Assembly: GCF_002252475.1 (NCBI RefSeq)
Contig: NZ_NNRK01000029.1
Span: 1-64,000, forward strand
Length of the DNA stretch: 64,000 bases
Reading direction: 5' to 3'
Source: Brucella rhizosphaerae
GTDB lineage: Bacteria; Pseudomonadota; Alphaproteobacteria; Rhizobiales; Rhizobiaceae
The position numbers and the translations under genes were made by a program. This document shows, piece by piece, positions 7,089 to 15,576 of the stretch. The notes under the pieces are model-generated. The model saw only the letters and a program-made list of their open reading frames with translations. It searched no databases and was not told the DNA's origin. Position 1 is the first letter of the stretch, and each line of letters begins with the position of its first letter.

Positions 7089-7943
7089 TCAGATTCCTTC
7101 GCCGAACATATGTTCGCCGAATGCAGCTTCGCTCAACATCTGATCCATGACGCGCGAAGGCTCGGAGCAACCACTCTCGCCAACCACCTTCGCGGGCACG
7201 CCAGCCACAGTCGCATTTTGTGGCACAGACTTGAGTACCACCGACCCCGCAGCAATCTTTGAGCAATTCCCAACTTCAATATTGCCAAGAATTTTGGCAC
7301 CTGCCCCAATCAGTACGCCGTGACGAATTTTGGGATGACGATCACCACTGGCTTTGCCGGTGCCACCAAGGGTCACACCATGCAGGATAGAGACATTGTC
7401 TTCGATCACAGCTGTCTCACCGACCACAAGCCCTGTGGCATGATCGAGAAACAATCCGCTGCCAAACTGTGCAGCAGGGTGAATATCTGTCTGAAAAATA
7501 GAAGATGAGCGGCTTTGCAGATAATAGGCGAAGTCCTTGCGCCCTTCTTTATAGAGCCAATGCGCCAGACGATGGGTTTGGATCGCATGAAAGCCTTTGA
7601 GATAAAGAACCGGGTCCATGAAACGGTTATAGGCCGGATCGCGATCATAAACCGCCTGAATATCCACCCGCACAATATGCGACCATTCCGGATTTGCCTC
7701 CAACATTGCATCGAAGGTCTGTCGCAAAATATCTGCACTCACATCCGCATGTCCCAGACGCTCTGCAATACGATGCATCACGGCATCTTCCAGTGTCGAC
7801 TGGTTGATAATCGTCGCATAAAGAAACGTTCCAAGCACGGGATCGTTCTTGGCAGCTTCTTCCGCCTCGGCGCGGACGGAATGCCAGATTGGATCAACCT
7901 GCCCCAGAGATGGGGATGCTTTCGCGTTCGTACGAACTGACAT
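7089..7943 (-). CDS. cysE: Serine O-acetyltransferase
   Basis: A 284-residue enzyme that transfers acetyl from acetyl-CoA to L-serine, the first committed step of cysteine synthesis. The amino-terminal helical SATase domain (residues ~15-140, AHRLAHWLYKEGRKDFA) is followed by the left-handed beta-helix with LDHATGLVVGETAVI, ILHGVTLGGTGK and GDRHPKI, the active-site His/Asp region. ATG at 7943 has GGAG upstream; a TTG at 7967 would add eight non-conserved residues. The carboxy-terminal tail, which in other bacteria mediates cysteine feedback, extends ~25 residues past the helix. No cysK neighbour is present. Confidence 0.93.
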   Translation of the reverse strand: MSVRTNAKASPSLGQVDPIWHSVRAEAEEAAKNDPVLGTFLYATIINQSTLEDAVMHRIAERLGHADVSADILRQTFDAMLEANPEWSHIVRVDIQAVYDRDPAYNRFMDPVLYLKGFHAIQTHRLAHWLYKEGRKDFAYYLQSRSSSIFQTDIHPAAQFGSGLFLDHATGLVVGETAVIEDNVSILHGVTLGGTGKASGDRHPKIRHGVLIGAGAKILGNIEVGNCSKIAAGSVVLKSVPQNATVAGVPAKVVGESGCSEPSRVMDQMLSEAAFGEHMFGEGI

Positions 7944-8135
7944 TATGCACGCTCCAATTTTTCTCAACGCGACGTGAGCTCAGCGAATAACATATCGCAA
8001 AATACCGTGCCTTTACACCGCATAAATCTTATAGCTGCGTTTCGCGCAACTGAATGAAATCCAGCCTAGTGGATTAAATTTTACGTTTCTCCGGCACTTG
8101 TAATCGAGGGATAAAGGCGCCGGAACCAGACCACC

Positions 8136-8238
8136 AGAGCATTTCTGGATTAAGTTGAATCATTAGAAATGCTCTATCTTTTTGTTTTGACACACATCTT
8201 TCTCCGAAAACCGGTTCACACTTTTCGGGATGTGCTCT
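8136..8238. repeat. Dispersed ~103 bp palindromic element
   Basis: It starts AGAGCATTTC, contains ATTAAGTTGAAT and the signature CCGAAAACCGGTTCACAC plus TTTTCGGG, and ends TGTGCTCT. It lies between divergent cysE upstream DNA and the stop of the alpha/beta hydrolase. Confidence 0.8.
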
Positions 8239-8244
8239 CGTTAC

Positions 8245-9015
8245 TCAAAGAGAGTTTTCTTCCAGAAAGGCCAAAACGCCTTTCTTATAAACCTTGTCAC
8301 CCACCGCCAACATATGATCGCGGTCAGGAATATCGAGCGCCCGGCCATTTGGCAGCATATCTGCCAGTTCCTGCGCATTTCCTGCAATATCGTCAGTCGT
8401 ACCGACCGCTACAAGGACCGGCTGCATGATGCGCGCAATCGCCTCAGCAGAAACCAGTTCCTTGGAGGTAATGACACATGCCGCCAGCGCGATCCGGTCA
8501 CTCTTGGTCTGATCAGCAAATTTACGGAACATCAATCCGCGTGGATGGGTGATCGTTGATGGATCGGCAGCGAGAAGCGCTTCACCAATCGGCTCCCAAT
8601 CACCCGCACCTGTCACCATTCCGATGCCAAGACCACCAAATACAGCACTATGGACACGATCAGGGTGTTCAATTGTAAGAAAGGCGCTGATACGTGCCCC
8701 CATCGAATATCCCATCACATGGGCTTTTTTTATGCCCAGATGATCAAGCAGCGCAGCCGCATCACCAGCCATCGCGCTCGGCGTATAATCATCTGCTTCA
8801 TGGCTTTTCGCTGAAAAGCCGTGGCCGCGATTGTCTATGGCAATAACACGATAGCCAGCTTCGGTCAGTGTACGAAACCAACCGGGCGACACCCAATTGA
8901 CAAGGCTTGAGGATGCAAAGCCATGAATGAGCAAAATCGGGTCGCCTTCTCCATCCTGACGATACGCAAGACGCAAACCATCATGTTCGAAATATTCGAT
9001 ATCGAGGGCACTCAA
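8245..9015 (-). CDS. Alpha/beta hydrolase
   Basis: A 256-residue cytoplasmic alpha/beta-hydrolase fold protein. Visible are the oxyanion-hole motif LIHGFASSS, the nucleophile elbow GYSMGA (Ser near residue 105), an acidic residue in VGTTDDIAG and the catalytic His in DRDHMLAVG near the end. Layout resembles the esterase/3-oxoadipate-enol-lactonase group, but the substrate cannot be assigned. It stands alone between two repeat-like elements. Confidence 0.8.
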   Translation of the reverse strand: MSALDIEYFEHDGLRLAYRQDGEGDPILLIHGFASSSLVNWVSPGWFRTLTEAGYRVIAIDNRGHGFSAKSHEADDYTPSAMAGDAAALLDHLGIKKAHVMGYSMGARISAFLTIEHPDRVHSAVFGGLGIGMVTGAGDWEPIGEALLAADPSTITHPRGLMFRKFADQTKSDRIALAACVITSKELVSAEAIARIMQPVLVAVGTTDDIAGNAQELADMLPNGRALDIPDRDHMLAVGDKVYKKGVLAFLEENSL

Positions 9016-9034
9016 TTTTGCATTCCTTTTGATT

Positions 9035-9112
9035 TTCTAAGAGCATTTCCGGCATAGTTGGGAAACGGTTCTATGTTGGACAATGCATAAACACAACGAG
9101 TTGGAGCGATTC
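9035..9112. repeat. Degenerate palindromic element
   Basis: AGAGCATTTCCGG..GGGAAACGG..GGAGCGATTCCG resembles the ends and centre of the dispersed element but has drifted. It is a weak call based on layout only. Confidence 0.3.
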
Positions 9113-9149
9113 CGCGTCTCAGATAAGCTGACGCTCAGAATGCGAGGCG

Positions 9150-9626
9150 TTAACCGCGACACTCGCCACAAATGGTTTTATGGATCGCTTTGTCGCCACG
9201 CTTGATACCAGTCCGTTTAACGGTGCCGGCAAGAAGTTCAACGACATAAGCCGCGGGGCCTTGCGAAGAAATAATGTCTTCCGAGAAGGGTACGGCATTT
9301 TCATGAATTGCCGACACGCGGCCTTTGTCATCGAGGAAAACCATATCCAATGGCGATGGCGTGTTCTGCATCCACATCATAACGCTACGCATTTCACCAA
9401 ATATGAAGAGCATGGCTCTGTCCTTTGGGAAGTCCGTGCGCCACATCAGCCCCCGCACGCGCGCCTCATCAGTCGCAGCAATTTCCAATCCGAACGACAC
9501 TTTGCCGTTCGATGTCATGAAGGTAAGTGGCTCTTTGTCCACTGGCAAAAGCATGGGCTTGGTTTCCTGCGCCTGGGCAGAAAACGCAAAGAAAATAAAT
9601 GCAAATGCGAAAAGAATCCGGCCCAT
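9150..9626 (-). CDS. Exported DUF192 family protein
   Basis: A 158-residue protein with a Sec signal peptide (residues 1-19, AFSAQAQE). The mature part is a DUF192 domain: GLMWRTDFPKDRAMLFIF, MMWMQNTPSPLDMVFLD and the closing YVVELLAGTVKRTGIKRGD, all hallmark segments. The biochemical function of DUF192 is not established. In Rhizobiales this gene often follows a cold-shock-domain gene, as here, so the two may be co-transcribed from 10361. Confidence 0.8.
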   Translation of the reverse strand: MGRILFAFAFIFFAFSAQAQETKPMLLPVDKEPLTFMTSNGKVSFGLEIAATDEARVRGLMWRTDFPKDRAMLFIFGEMRSVMMWMQNTPSPLDMVFLDDKGRVSAIHENAVPFSEDIISSQGPAAYVVELLAGTVKRTGIKRGDKAIHKTICGECRG

Positions 9627-9779
9627 TACCTGCTCTTGTCCTGCGTGCTCGTGTTGAATGCCTTAAGACAGGCAATCAAGAATGCTGCGTTTGAGCGGCG
9701 GAGACTATCAATGAGACTTTGTCGCGGCAAGGCCCAGTCACCAGCATCACCGGCTTGTGACATCTTATGAAAAGACCGA

Positions 9780-10361
9780 TTAGTGCGAAACAGGAATGGC
9801 TGTACCGATATCCGGATGAATTTCAGCAGCCATGAGGCCTTTATCGCCGTTACCGAAGCGGATCAGGACAACCTGACCGGGACGTAATTCCATCATTCCG
9901 AAACGACGCAGCGTTTCCATATGAATGAAAATATCTTCAGTGCCCTCACCGCGCGTCAAAAAGCCAAAGCCCTTGGTGCGATTGAACCACTTGACGATCA
10001 CACGTTCCAGACCACTGGACGGCGTAACACTAACATGTGTACGTGGCGGCGGCATCTGCGCAGGATGCACCGCAGTCGACGTATCCATAGACAGAACACG
10101 GAAGCATTGCATGCCGCGATCGCCATTGCGAACTTCACAAACAATACGAGCACCTTCAAGTGCTGTTTGGAAGCCGTCGCGGCGAAGCGAGGTGACATGC
10201 AGCAGGATGTCGGAAAGACCTGGCTGGTCGGGAACGATGAAACCGTAACCCTTTGCAACGTCAAACCACTTGATTTGGCCGGACACTTCAATAAGTTCGC
10301 CTAGCTCTTCTGAGGAGACCTGACTGCGAAACTGGTCATTCGACACAGATTTGTCCGCCAT
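9780..10361 (-). CDS. Double cold-shock-domain RNA-binding protein
   Basis: A 193-residue protein with two cold-shock domains. The first (about 28-95) has RNP1 KGYGFI and RNP2 DILLHV; the second (about 122-188) has KGFGFL and DIFIHM. They are joined by a Pro/Thr-rich linker. Such proteins bind single-stranded nucleic acid and act as RNA chaperones. The ATG at 10361 follows AGAGGAGGG and is preferred over the open frame to 10415. The long non-coding DNA upstream may hold an extended cold-shock-type leader. Confidence 0.88.
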   Translation of the reverse strand: MADKSVSNDQFRSQVSSEELGELIEVSGQIKWFDVAKGYGFIVPDQPGLSDILLHVTSLRRDGFQTALEGARIVCEVRNGDRGMQCFRVLSMDTSTAVHPAQMPPPRTHVSVTPSSGLERVIVKWFNRTKGFGFLTRGEGTEDIFIHMETLRRFGMMELRPGQVVLIRFGNGDKGLMAAEIHPDIGTAIPVSH

Positions 10362-10826
10362 GCGCTCGTCCCTCCTCTGCTGTTCCGTTGCGATTCTGAC
10401 CTGATTCTTGACCAAAGAATAACACTTCCTTAACCGGATGCGGCAAGCCTAAACTTATGTAGTCCTGAGGATGACCACAGGCTTTGTGCGTTCATCGTTA
10501 ATTCGTAAATTTCTCAAATGCGAAATTGCCTTTTCAAAAACATATGGCAGCAGGGAAATTCGACAACTTGCTTACTTGCGTTTTCACACAAGTGACCTAT
10601 CCACAAACCGCTCTTAAATATTCCGCAAAACAAACTGGCAACTTGAAGCGCATCCGGAAAGCGTGAAACGACTTTCGACCCGAGATACAAGTGAACACAA
10701 ACAATTAGCGCTGTGACCTGATAAATTAGATCGAAACGCGCTTTTTGCCACAAAAAGCTGAACCATTCATCGGGGGAATACGTTACATCCCTTACGACCG
10801 GCCGGTATACGAACCAGGAGAAGACT
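10362..10826. other. 465-base intergenic region between divergent csp-like and gloA genes
   Basis: No convincing gene is present; the short minus-strand frame at 10514-10753 has no start signal or family resemblance. The region must hold the promoters of both divergent genes. Its size allows a long 5' leader for the cold-shock gene, as is common for that family, but no specific structure could be identified by eye. Confidence 0.5.
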
Positions 10827-11267
10827 ATGCGCTATCTGCACACGATGGTTAGAATTCGCGACATCGATGAATCGCTCGACTTTTATGTGAACAAGTTTGG
10901 CCTTGAAGAAATTCGCCGCACCGAGAACGAAAAAGGCCGCTTCACCCTGATTTTCCTTGCCGCTCCATCGGATAAGGACAAGGCCAAGGCAGAACGCGCC
11001 CCTGAACTCGAACTGACCTATAACTGGGACCCAGAAACCTATAGCGGAGGTCGCAATTTCGGCCATCTCGCTTATGCGGTCGACGATATCTATGAGACTT
11101 GCCAGAGACTGAAGGATGCAGGCGTCACCATCAACCGCCCGCCGCGTGACGGTCATATGGCTTTCATCAAGTCTCCTGATGGTATTTCCATCGAGCTGAT
11201 CCAAAAGGGTGAGCGCCTTGCACCACAGGAGCCATGGGCTTCAGCCGAGAATATTGGCAGCTGGTAA
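10827..11267 (+). CDS. gloA: Lactoylglutathione lyase (glyoxalase I)
   Basis: A 146-residue metalloenzyme that converts the methylglyoxal-glutathione hemithioacetal to S-lactoylglutathione. The chain begins MRYLHTMVRIRDIDESLDFY and contains the two beta-alpha-beta-beta-beta halves typical of the vicinal-oxygen-chelate fold. Metal ligands are visible as His5, Glu in LELTYNW, His in GHLAYAV and Glu in ISIELIQ. A strong AGGAG precedes the ATG. A bidirectional terminator follows directly. Confidence 0.93.
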   Translation: MRYLHTMVRIRDIDESLDFYVNKFGLEEIRRTENEKGRFTLIFLAAPSDKDKAKAERAPELELTYNWDPETYSGGRNFGHLAYAVDDIYETCQRLKDAGVTINRPPRDGHMAFIKSPDGISIELIQKGERLAPQEPWASAENIGSW

Positions 11268-11271
11268 TTAC

Positions 11272-11306
11272 GAAAAAGGCCCGGTCTTTCGACCGGGCCT
11301 TTTCAT
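11272..11306. terminator. Bidirectional intrinsic terminator between gloA and the Tim44-like gene
   Basis: AAAAGGCCCGGTC (from 11275) pairs with GACCGGGCCTTTT around TTTC, with A and T runs on both sides, so it can serve both convergent genes. Confidence 0.9.
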
Positions 11307-11320
11307 TACAATAAGTCAGT

Positions 11321-12364
11321 TTATTCCGTTCCCTGAATGGCTGCCAGCTGCCATTCTCCGCCGTCCTTGCGGGTAAAGGTCCAGACTTCGACGCTTTCAA
11401 CCGGCTCATCCGGATTACCTTCAACGACTGCACCTGTGTTACGGTCCAACATGATGTCGATGGCCGAATAGCGGATGGCAACCGTCGCATAATCGACATC
11501 GCCTTCACGCCAGGCTTCAGAAACGTCACCCTGGAGCAGCTTTACGTCCTTCACTTCATTGCGCATGCCGCTGGAAGCAATTTCACCAAGCTCTTCAGCG
11601 AGGTAAGACATGGCTTCCGGCGTTGCAAGCTTGCGAAGAGTGGCATAATCCTCGCGGCCATAAGCCGTCTGAATTTCCGAAAGCATCTGCTCAAAACGGT
11701 CGAGTTCTTCCTGACCGACATCCATCGGCTCTTCTTCAACAACGGGCGCTGCCGGTGTCTCAGCCTGTTTGGCTTCAAATGGATTGACCGAAGGCGTACG
11801 GCTACCAAAGCCTGCCTGTGGTGTTGCAGTCTTAGCGGCGCCAAAAGGCTGCGCACCGCTAAAAGGCTGCGCACCAGCATTGCCTGCACCTGCTGCAGCC
11901 GTCTGACGACGATTAGCAAACATGCGCATGACAAACATCGCGATCAACGCAATGACACCAACCTGCAGAAGAAGACCAAACATCCCGGCAAGGCCGCCAA
12001 GGCCGTTACCAAGCATCATTCCGATCAGACCACCCACAAGCAGACCACCAAGCATGGAACGACCAAAATTGCCGAACATGCCACCTGAACGTGGCGCCGC
12101 CGCTGCATTCTGAGCGCCAGCAGCAGGACGATTAGCCTGCGTGTTGGTGCCTGTGTTCGGCGTCATTGAACGTTCCATTGGAGCGGCATTGTTTGGCGCT
12201 GTGCGTGTCGGCGCTGGCGCCTGATAAGTACGTGCACCACGGCTACCAAAACCGCCGCCGCCTGCACGGCGAGCCTCGGCGAAATCAACAGCGGCAAAAG
12301 AGGCTATAAGGCCAAGGACCATTGCAGCGGTCAGTTTGGTCAGGCGGTTTCCGGAACCCGGCAT
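11321..12364 (-). CDS. Tim44-domain membrane protein
   Basis: A 347-residue protein. A signal/anchor (residues 10-32) is followed by a Gly/Ala/Pro/Thr-rich low-complexity stretch (about 33-100), a glycine-rich hydrophobic pair (about 100-148), a second low-complexity linker (150-215) and a Tim44-like globular domain (about 225-345; EMLSEIQTAYGREDYATLRKL, VESVEVWTFTRKDGGEWQLAAIQGTE). Bacterial Tim44-like proteins are membrane-associated and some bind lipids or TonB-dependent partners; no function is proven for this type. Confidence 0.8.
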   Translation of the reverse strand: MPGSGNRLTKLTAAMVLGLIASFAAVDFAEARRAGGGGFGSRGARTYQAPAPTRTAPNNAAPMERSMTPNTGTNTQANRPAAGAQNAAAAPRSGGMFGNFGRSMLGGLLVGGLIGMMLGNGLGGLAGMFGLLLQVGVIALIAMFVMRMFANRRQTAAAGAGNAGAQPFSGAQPFGAAKTATPQAGFGSRTPSVNPFEAKQAETPAAPVVEEEPMDVGQEELDRFEQMLSEIQTAYGREDYATLRKLATPEAMSYLAEELGEIASSGMRNEVKDVKLLQGDVSEAWREGDVDYATVAIRYSAIDIMLDRNTGAVVEGNPDEPVESVEVWTFTRKDGGEWQLAAIQGTE

Positions 12365-12467
12365 CTGTATCTCCCAATAGAGTCATCACTGAATGTTTTA
12401 GTCCGACATCATATGGGAATTCACCCCTGCCGTTCACAAGGGTGTGAAGTAAAAAAATCAAGAAATT

Positions 12468-14252
12468 TCAAATAGGCACGGCAGCATCCAGAATCTGAAT
12501 CTGAGGTGTGACCGAACCATTCCAATGGTTGAGCGACAGATTGCCAACCACATGCACACTCTGACCAATATTACTGAACAAAAAGCGCCCGAGATCGCCC
12601 TCCGCAGCCCTGAAAGCAATCGCATTAACCCGTTTTCCATCTGCACCGCGCAGCGCGACCCGAACATGATCGCGCCCCACGCCGCGCACATCCGCCAGCA
12701 CATGATGCGGCAATGCAAGCACCGGCTGCGGATGCCCCGATCCAAATGGCCCCGCTTTCTGCAACGATTCATGAAGCGAAACCGTAGCACCAGAAGCAGC
12801 AACCGCACCATCGACTGAAAGACTCTGGTTTTGGCGGAGCCGCGCAACGCTATCTGCAGATTCCTCTTCAAGAAACGCACGAAACGCCCCAAGTTTGCCG
12901 CGCTCAATGGTTATGCCTGCCGCCATGGCATGGCCGCCGCCCTTGATCAGCAATCCTTTGTCGACAGCATTGCGAACAAGCCTTCCGAGATCGAACCCTG
13001 TTATTGAGCGCCCAGAGCCAGAGCCGGTTCCATTGGCATTAAAGGCAATGGCGAAAGCCGGGCGACGTGCCTTTTCCTTAAGACGCGACGCGAGAAGACC
13101 AACAATGCCAGGGTGCCAGTGATCGTTCGCGGTCACGATCACAGAAGCGCCCGCCCCGCCGGAAATCTCCAGCGACGCTTCCGCTTCTGCCTCCATCAGC
13201 ATTTCGGCTTCCATTGCCTGCCGTTCCTGATTGAGCCGATCAAGCTCTGCCGCAATCGGGTCGGCAGCAGTTGAATCGTCAAGCGTCAACAGGCGTGCGC
13301 CAAGCCCGGCATCGCCAATACGACCACCCGCATTGATACGCGGCCCGATGAGATAACCAAGATGGAAAACATTCAGCGGCTCGCCAATACGCGAAACACG
13401 GCCAAGCGCTGCCAATCCGGCATTGCTTTGGCTACGCGCGACCAACAGTCCTTTGACAACAAAGGCACGGTTGACCCCTTTGAGTGGCACAACATCACAA
13501 ACCGTTGCGAGTGCAACCAGATCAAGCATACCAAGCAAATCCGGCCCTGCACCTTTTCCGCGTTCGCGCAAAACTTTGGTCACCTGGACAAGCGTCAGGA
13601 AAACAACGCCTGCCGCGCAAAGATGCTCCTGCTGCGAAATGTCATCCTCACGATTGGGATTGACGATTGCAACCGCATCCTCAGGCAGGTCGCCTCCAAC
13701 CTGGTGGTGGTCGAGAACCACAACATCAGCCCCCACCTCTCGCGCAGCAGTGATGGATGGCGCGCTGTTGGTGCCGCAATCAACTGTCACAATGAGCGAC
13801 GCACCCTTCGCAACCAGTTCACGCATGGCATCCGGGTTGGGGCCATAGCCTTCAAAGATGCGATCCGGGATATAGATCGAATGTGTGATGCCGTAATGCT
13901 TGAGAAAACGTGCCATTAACGCAGATGAACACGCACCATCGACGTCATAATCGCCAAAAATGGCGACAGTCTCGCGACGCATGATGGCGTCGGCAATCCG
14001 GTTCGCCGCCTTGTCCATATCCGTCAACATCGCCGGATCGGGCATCAGATTGCGCAAGCTTGGGTCAATGAATTCAGGCGCACCTTCAACCGTCACACCA
14101 CGTCCGGCAAGGACGCGCGATACCAGATCAGAAATACCGTGATGCTGGGCTATTGCCAGCGCTGTATTGGCTTCACGGGGTCCAAGCCGGTCGATCCATT
14201 TCTGGCCAGTTACAGAATTCCGGATACCGAGAAAAAAGCGTTCTGTTGTCAT
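12468..14252 (-). CDS. recJ: Single-stranded-DNA-specific exonuclease RecJ
   Basis: A 594-residue 5'-3' exonuclease of recombination and repair. The DHH-family metal motifs are present in order: FGDYDVDGACSSALM (near 100), VTVDCG (near 155), VVLDHHQ (near 180) and NPNRED; the DHHA1 part has GPRINAGGRIGD and GGGHAMAAG, and an OB-like carboxy-terminal domain follows from ~475. Length is normal. It lies 69 bases downstream of glpX with a terminator in between. Confidence 0.95.
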   Translation of the reverse strand: MTTERFFLGIRNSVTGQKWIDRLGPREANTALAIAQHHGISDLVSRVLAGRGVTVEGAPEFIDPSLRNLMPDPAMLTDMDKAANRIADAIMRRETVAIFGDYDVDGACSSALMARFLKHYGITHSIYIPDRIFEGYGPNPDAMRELVAKGASLIVTVDCGTNSAPSITAAREVGADVVVLDHHQVGGDLPEDAVAIVNPNREDDISQQEHLCAAGVVFLTLVQVTKVLRERGKGAGPDLLGMLDLVALATVCDVVPLKGVNRAFVVKGLLVARSQSNAGLAALGRVSRIGEPLNVFHLGYLIGPRINAGGRIGDAGLGARLLTLDDSTAADPIAAELDRLNQERQAMEAEMLMEAEAEASLEISGGAGASVIVTANDHWHPGIVGLLASRLKEKARRPAFAIAFNANGTGSGSGRSITGFDLGRLVRNAVDKGLLIKGGGHAMAAGITIERGKLGAFRAFLEEESADSVARLRQNQSLSVDGAVAASGATVSLHESLQKAGPFGSGHPQPVLALPHHVLADVRGVGRDHVRVALRGADGKRVNAIAFRAAEGDLGRFLFSNIGQSVHVVGNLSLNHWNGSVTPQIQILDAAVPI

Positions 14253-14268
14253 GGTTTCTTAAAGACAC

Positions 14269-14301
14269 AAAAGGCGGCATTTTTGCAATGCCGCCTTTGT
14301 T
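14269..14301 (-). terminator. Intrinsic terminator after glpX
   Basis: On the minus strand AAAGGCGGCATT pairs with AATGCCGCCTTT around a short A-rich loop, followed by TGTGTCTTT. It sits between the glpX stop and the recJ start and should reduce read-through into recJ. Confidence 0.8.
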
Positions 14302-14320
14302 GATTACAGTTTGAGTAATT

Positions 14321-15319
14321 TTAAAACTTCGACAGATCCTGATGTCTTGCCTTGATTTCGCGAACCGTCTGCGAACTTGAACGCATGACGATCGTGTGCG
14401 TCTGGATATAGTCGCGGGCAAATTTAACGCCTGAAAGCATATTACCGTCGGTTACGCCTGTGGCAGCAAACAGCACGTCACCCTTGGCCATTTCTTCCAT
14501 CGTATAAATCTTTTTAGGGTTCGAAATGCCCATCTTGGCTGCGCGAGCGATCTTCTCATCGGAATTGAGCTGGAGGCGGCCCTGCATCTGGCCACCCATG
14601 CAACGCAATGCGGCAGCAGCCAACACGCCCTCTGGTGCGCCGCCAATACCGATATAAATATCGATGCCCGTTTCATCCGGGTTGGTCGTGTGCATCACAC
14701 CGGCAACATCACCATCGCCGATCAGACGAATAGAGGCGCCAGTTGCCCGCACTTCCTCAATCAGCCGCGCATGGCGTGGACGATCCATGATGCAGGCGGT
14801 AATTTCGTGCGGCTTCACGCCTTTGGCTTTAGCTATCGACATGATGTTATCAGTCGGCGTCGCGTCAAGATCGACGACACCCTTTGAATAGCCGGGCCCC
14901 ACAGCAATCTTTTCCATGTAGACGTCTGGCGCGTAGAGCAGATTGCCCTTCTCCGCGATAGCGATAACCGCGAGCGAATTTGGCAGGTTCTTGGCACAGA
15001 TCGTTGTGCCTTCAAGCGGATCAAGCGCTATATCGACATCCGGTCCCTGCTTGGTGCCGACTTCTTCGCCAATATAAAGCATCGGCGCTTCATCGCGTTC
15101 GCCTTCCCCGATCACGACCGTACCAGCAATCGGCAGGCGGTTCAGTTCCTGACGCATGGCATCAACAGCTGCCTGATCCGCAGCCATTTCATCGCCGCGT
15201 CCACGAAGGCGCGCTGCAGCAACCGCTGCACGTTCAGCGACGCGAACCAGCTCAAGCGTCAGAATACGATCAAGTCCATGGGCCAATCCATGAGGTTGTT
15301 GTTCTGCAGTCTTAGCCAT
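14321..15319 (-). CDS. glpX: Fructose-1,6-bisphosphatase class II
   Basis: A 332-residue GlpX-type phosphatase that hydrolyses fructose 1,6-bisphosphate (often also sedoheptulose 1,7-bisphosphate) in gluconeogenesis. Key metal and substrate motifs are GEGERDEAPMLYIGE, DIALDPLEGTT, and GGAPEGVLAAAALRC. Length fits the family. It is followed by a terminator and preceded by a perfect palindrome at 15371-15390. Confidence 0.94.
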   Translation of the reverse strand: MAKTAEQQPHGLAHGLDRILTLELVRVAERAAVAAARLRGRGDEMAADQAAVDAMRQELNRLPIAGTVVIGEGERDEAPMLYIGEEVGTKQGPDVDIALDPLEGTTICAKNLPNSLAVIAIAEKGNLLYAPDVYMEKIAVGPGYSKGVVDLDATPTDNIMSIAKAKGVKPHEITACIMDRPRHARLIEEVRATGASIRLIGDGDVAGVMHTTNPDETGIDIYIGIGGAPEGVLAAAALRCMGGQMQGRLQLNSDEKIARAAKMGISNPKKIYTMEEMAKGDVLFAATGVTDGNMLSGVKFARDYIQTHTIVMRSSSQTVREIKARHQDLSKF

Positions 15320-15370
15320 GTGAACAAAGTCCCGAATTCGAATTGCGTTGATGCGTTCGTATAACGCCAG

Positions 15371-15390
15371 TGTCGCTACTTATAGCGACA
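15371..15390. promoter_or_regulatory. Perfect 8-bp-arm palindrome upstream of glpX
   Basis: TGTCGCTA - CTTA - TAGCGACA is a perfect inverted repeat 52-71 bases upstream of the glpX start. The half-site TTAGCGACA recurs at 15475-15483. It has the form of an operator for a dimeric regulator or of a leader hairpin; the regulator is not identifiable from sequence. Confidence 0.45.
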
Positions 15391-15498
15391 TTATGCAAAT
15401 CTTTTGTCAAAGTCTCCCGCGCCCTGCAAGAGAAAGAACGGTAAAAATATTTTGCACTCAAGCTCTTAATCGATTTAGCGACACACGCTTGATTTCAT

Positions 15499-15533
15499 GT
15501 CATGGTCGGACGTGAACGAACACATCCGACCAT
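15499..15533. other. Long hairpin downstream of the ABC-F gene
   Basis: ATGGTCGGACGTG pairs with CACATCCGACCAT (one mismatch) around AACGAA. It lies ~45 bases after the ABC-F stop and may protect or end that transcript, although no T-run follows. Confidence 0.45.
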
Positions 15534-15576
15534 CAATATCAGAAAACCGAAAGCAACCGGAAGAAGTTCTGATTGA

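Noticed and set aside
10514..10753. 79-codon minus-strand frame upstream of gloA
   Set aside because: No start signal and no recognisable features; probably chance in a regulatory region.
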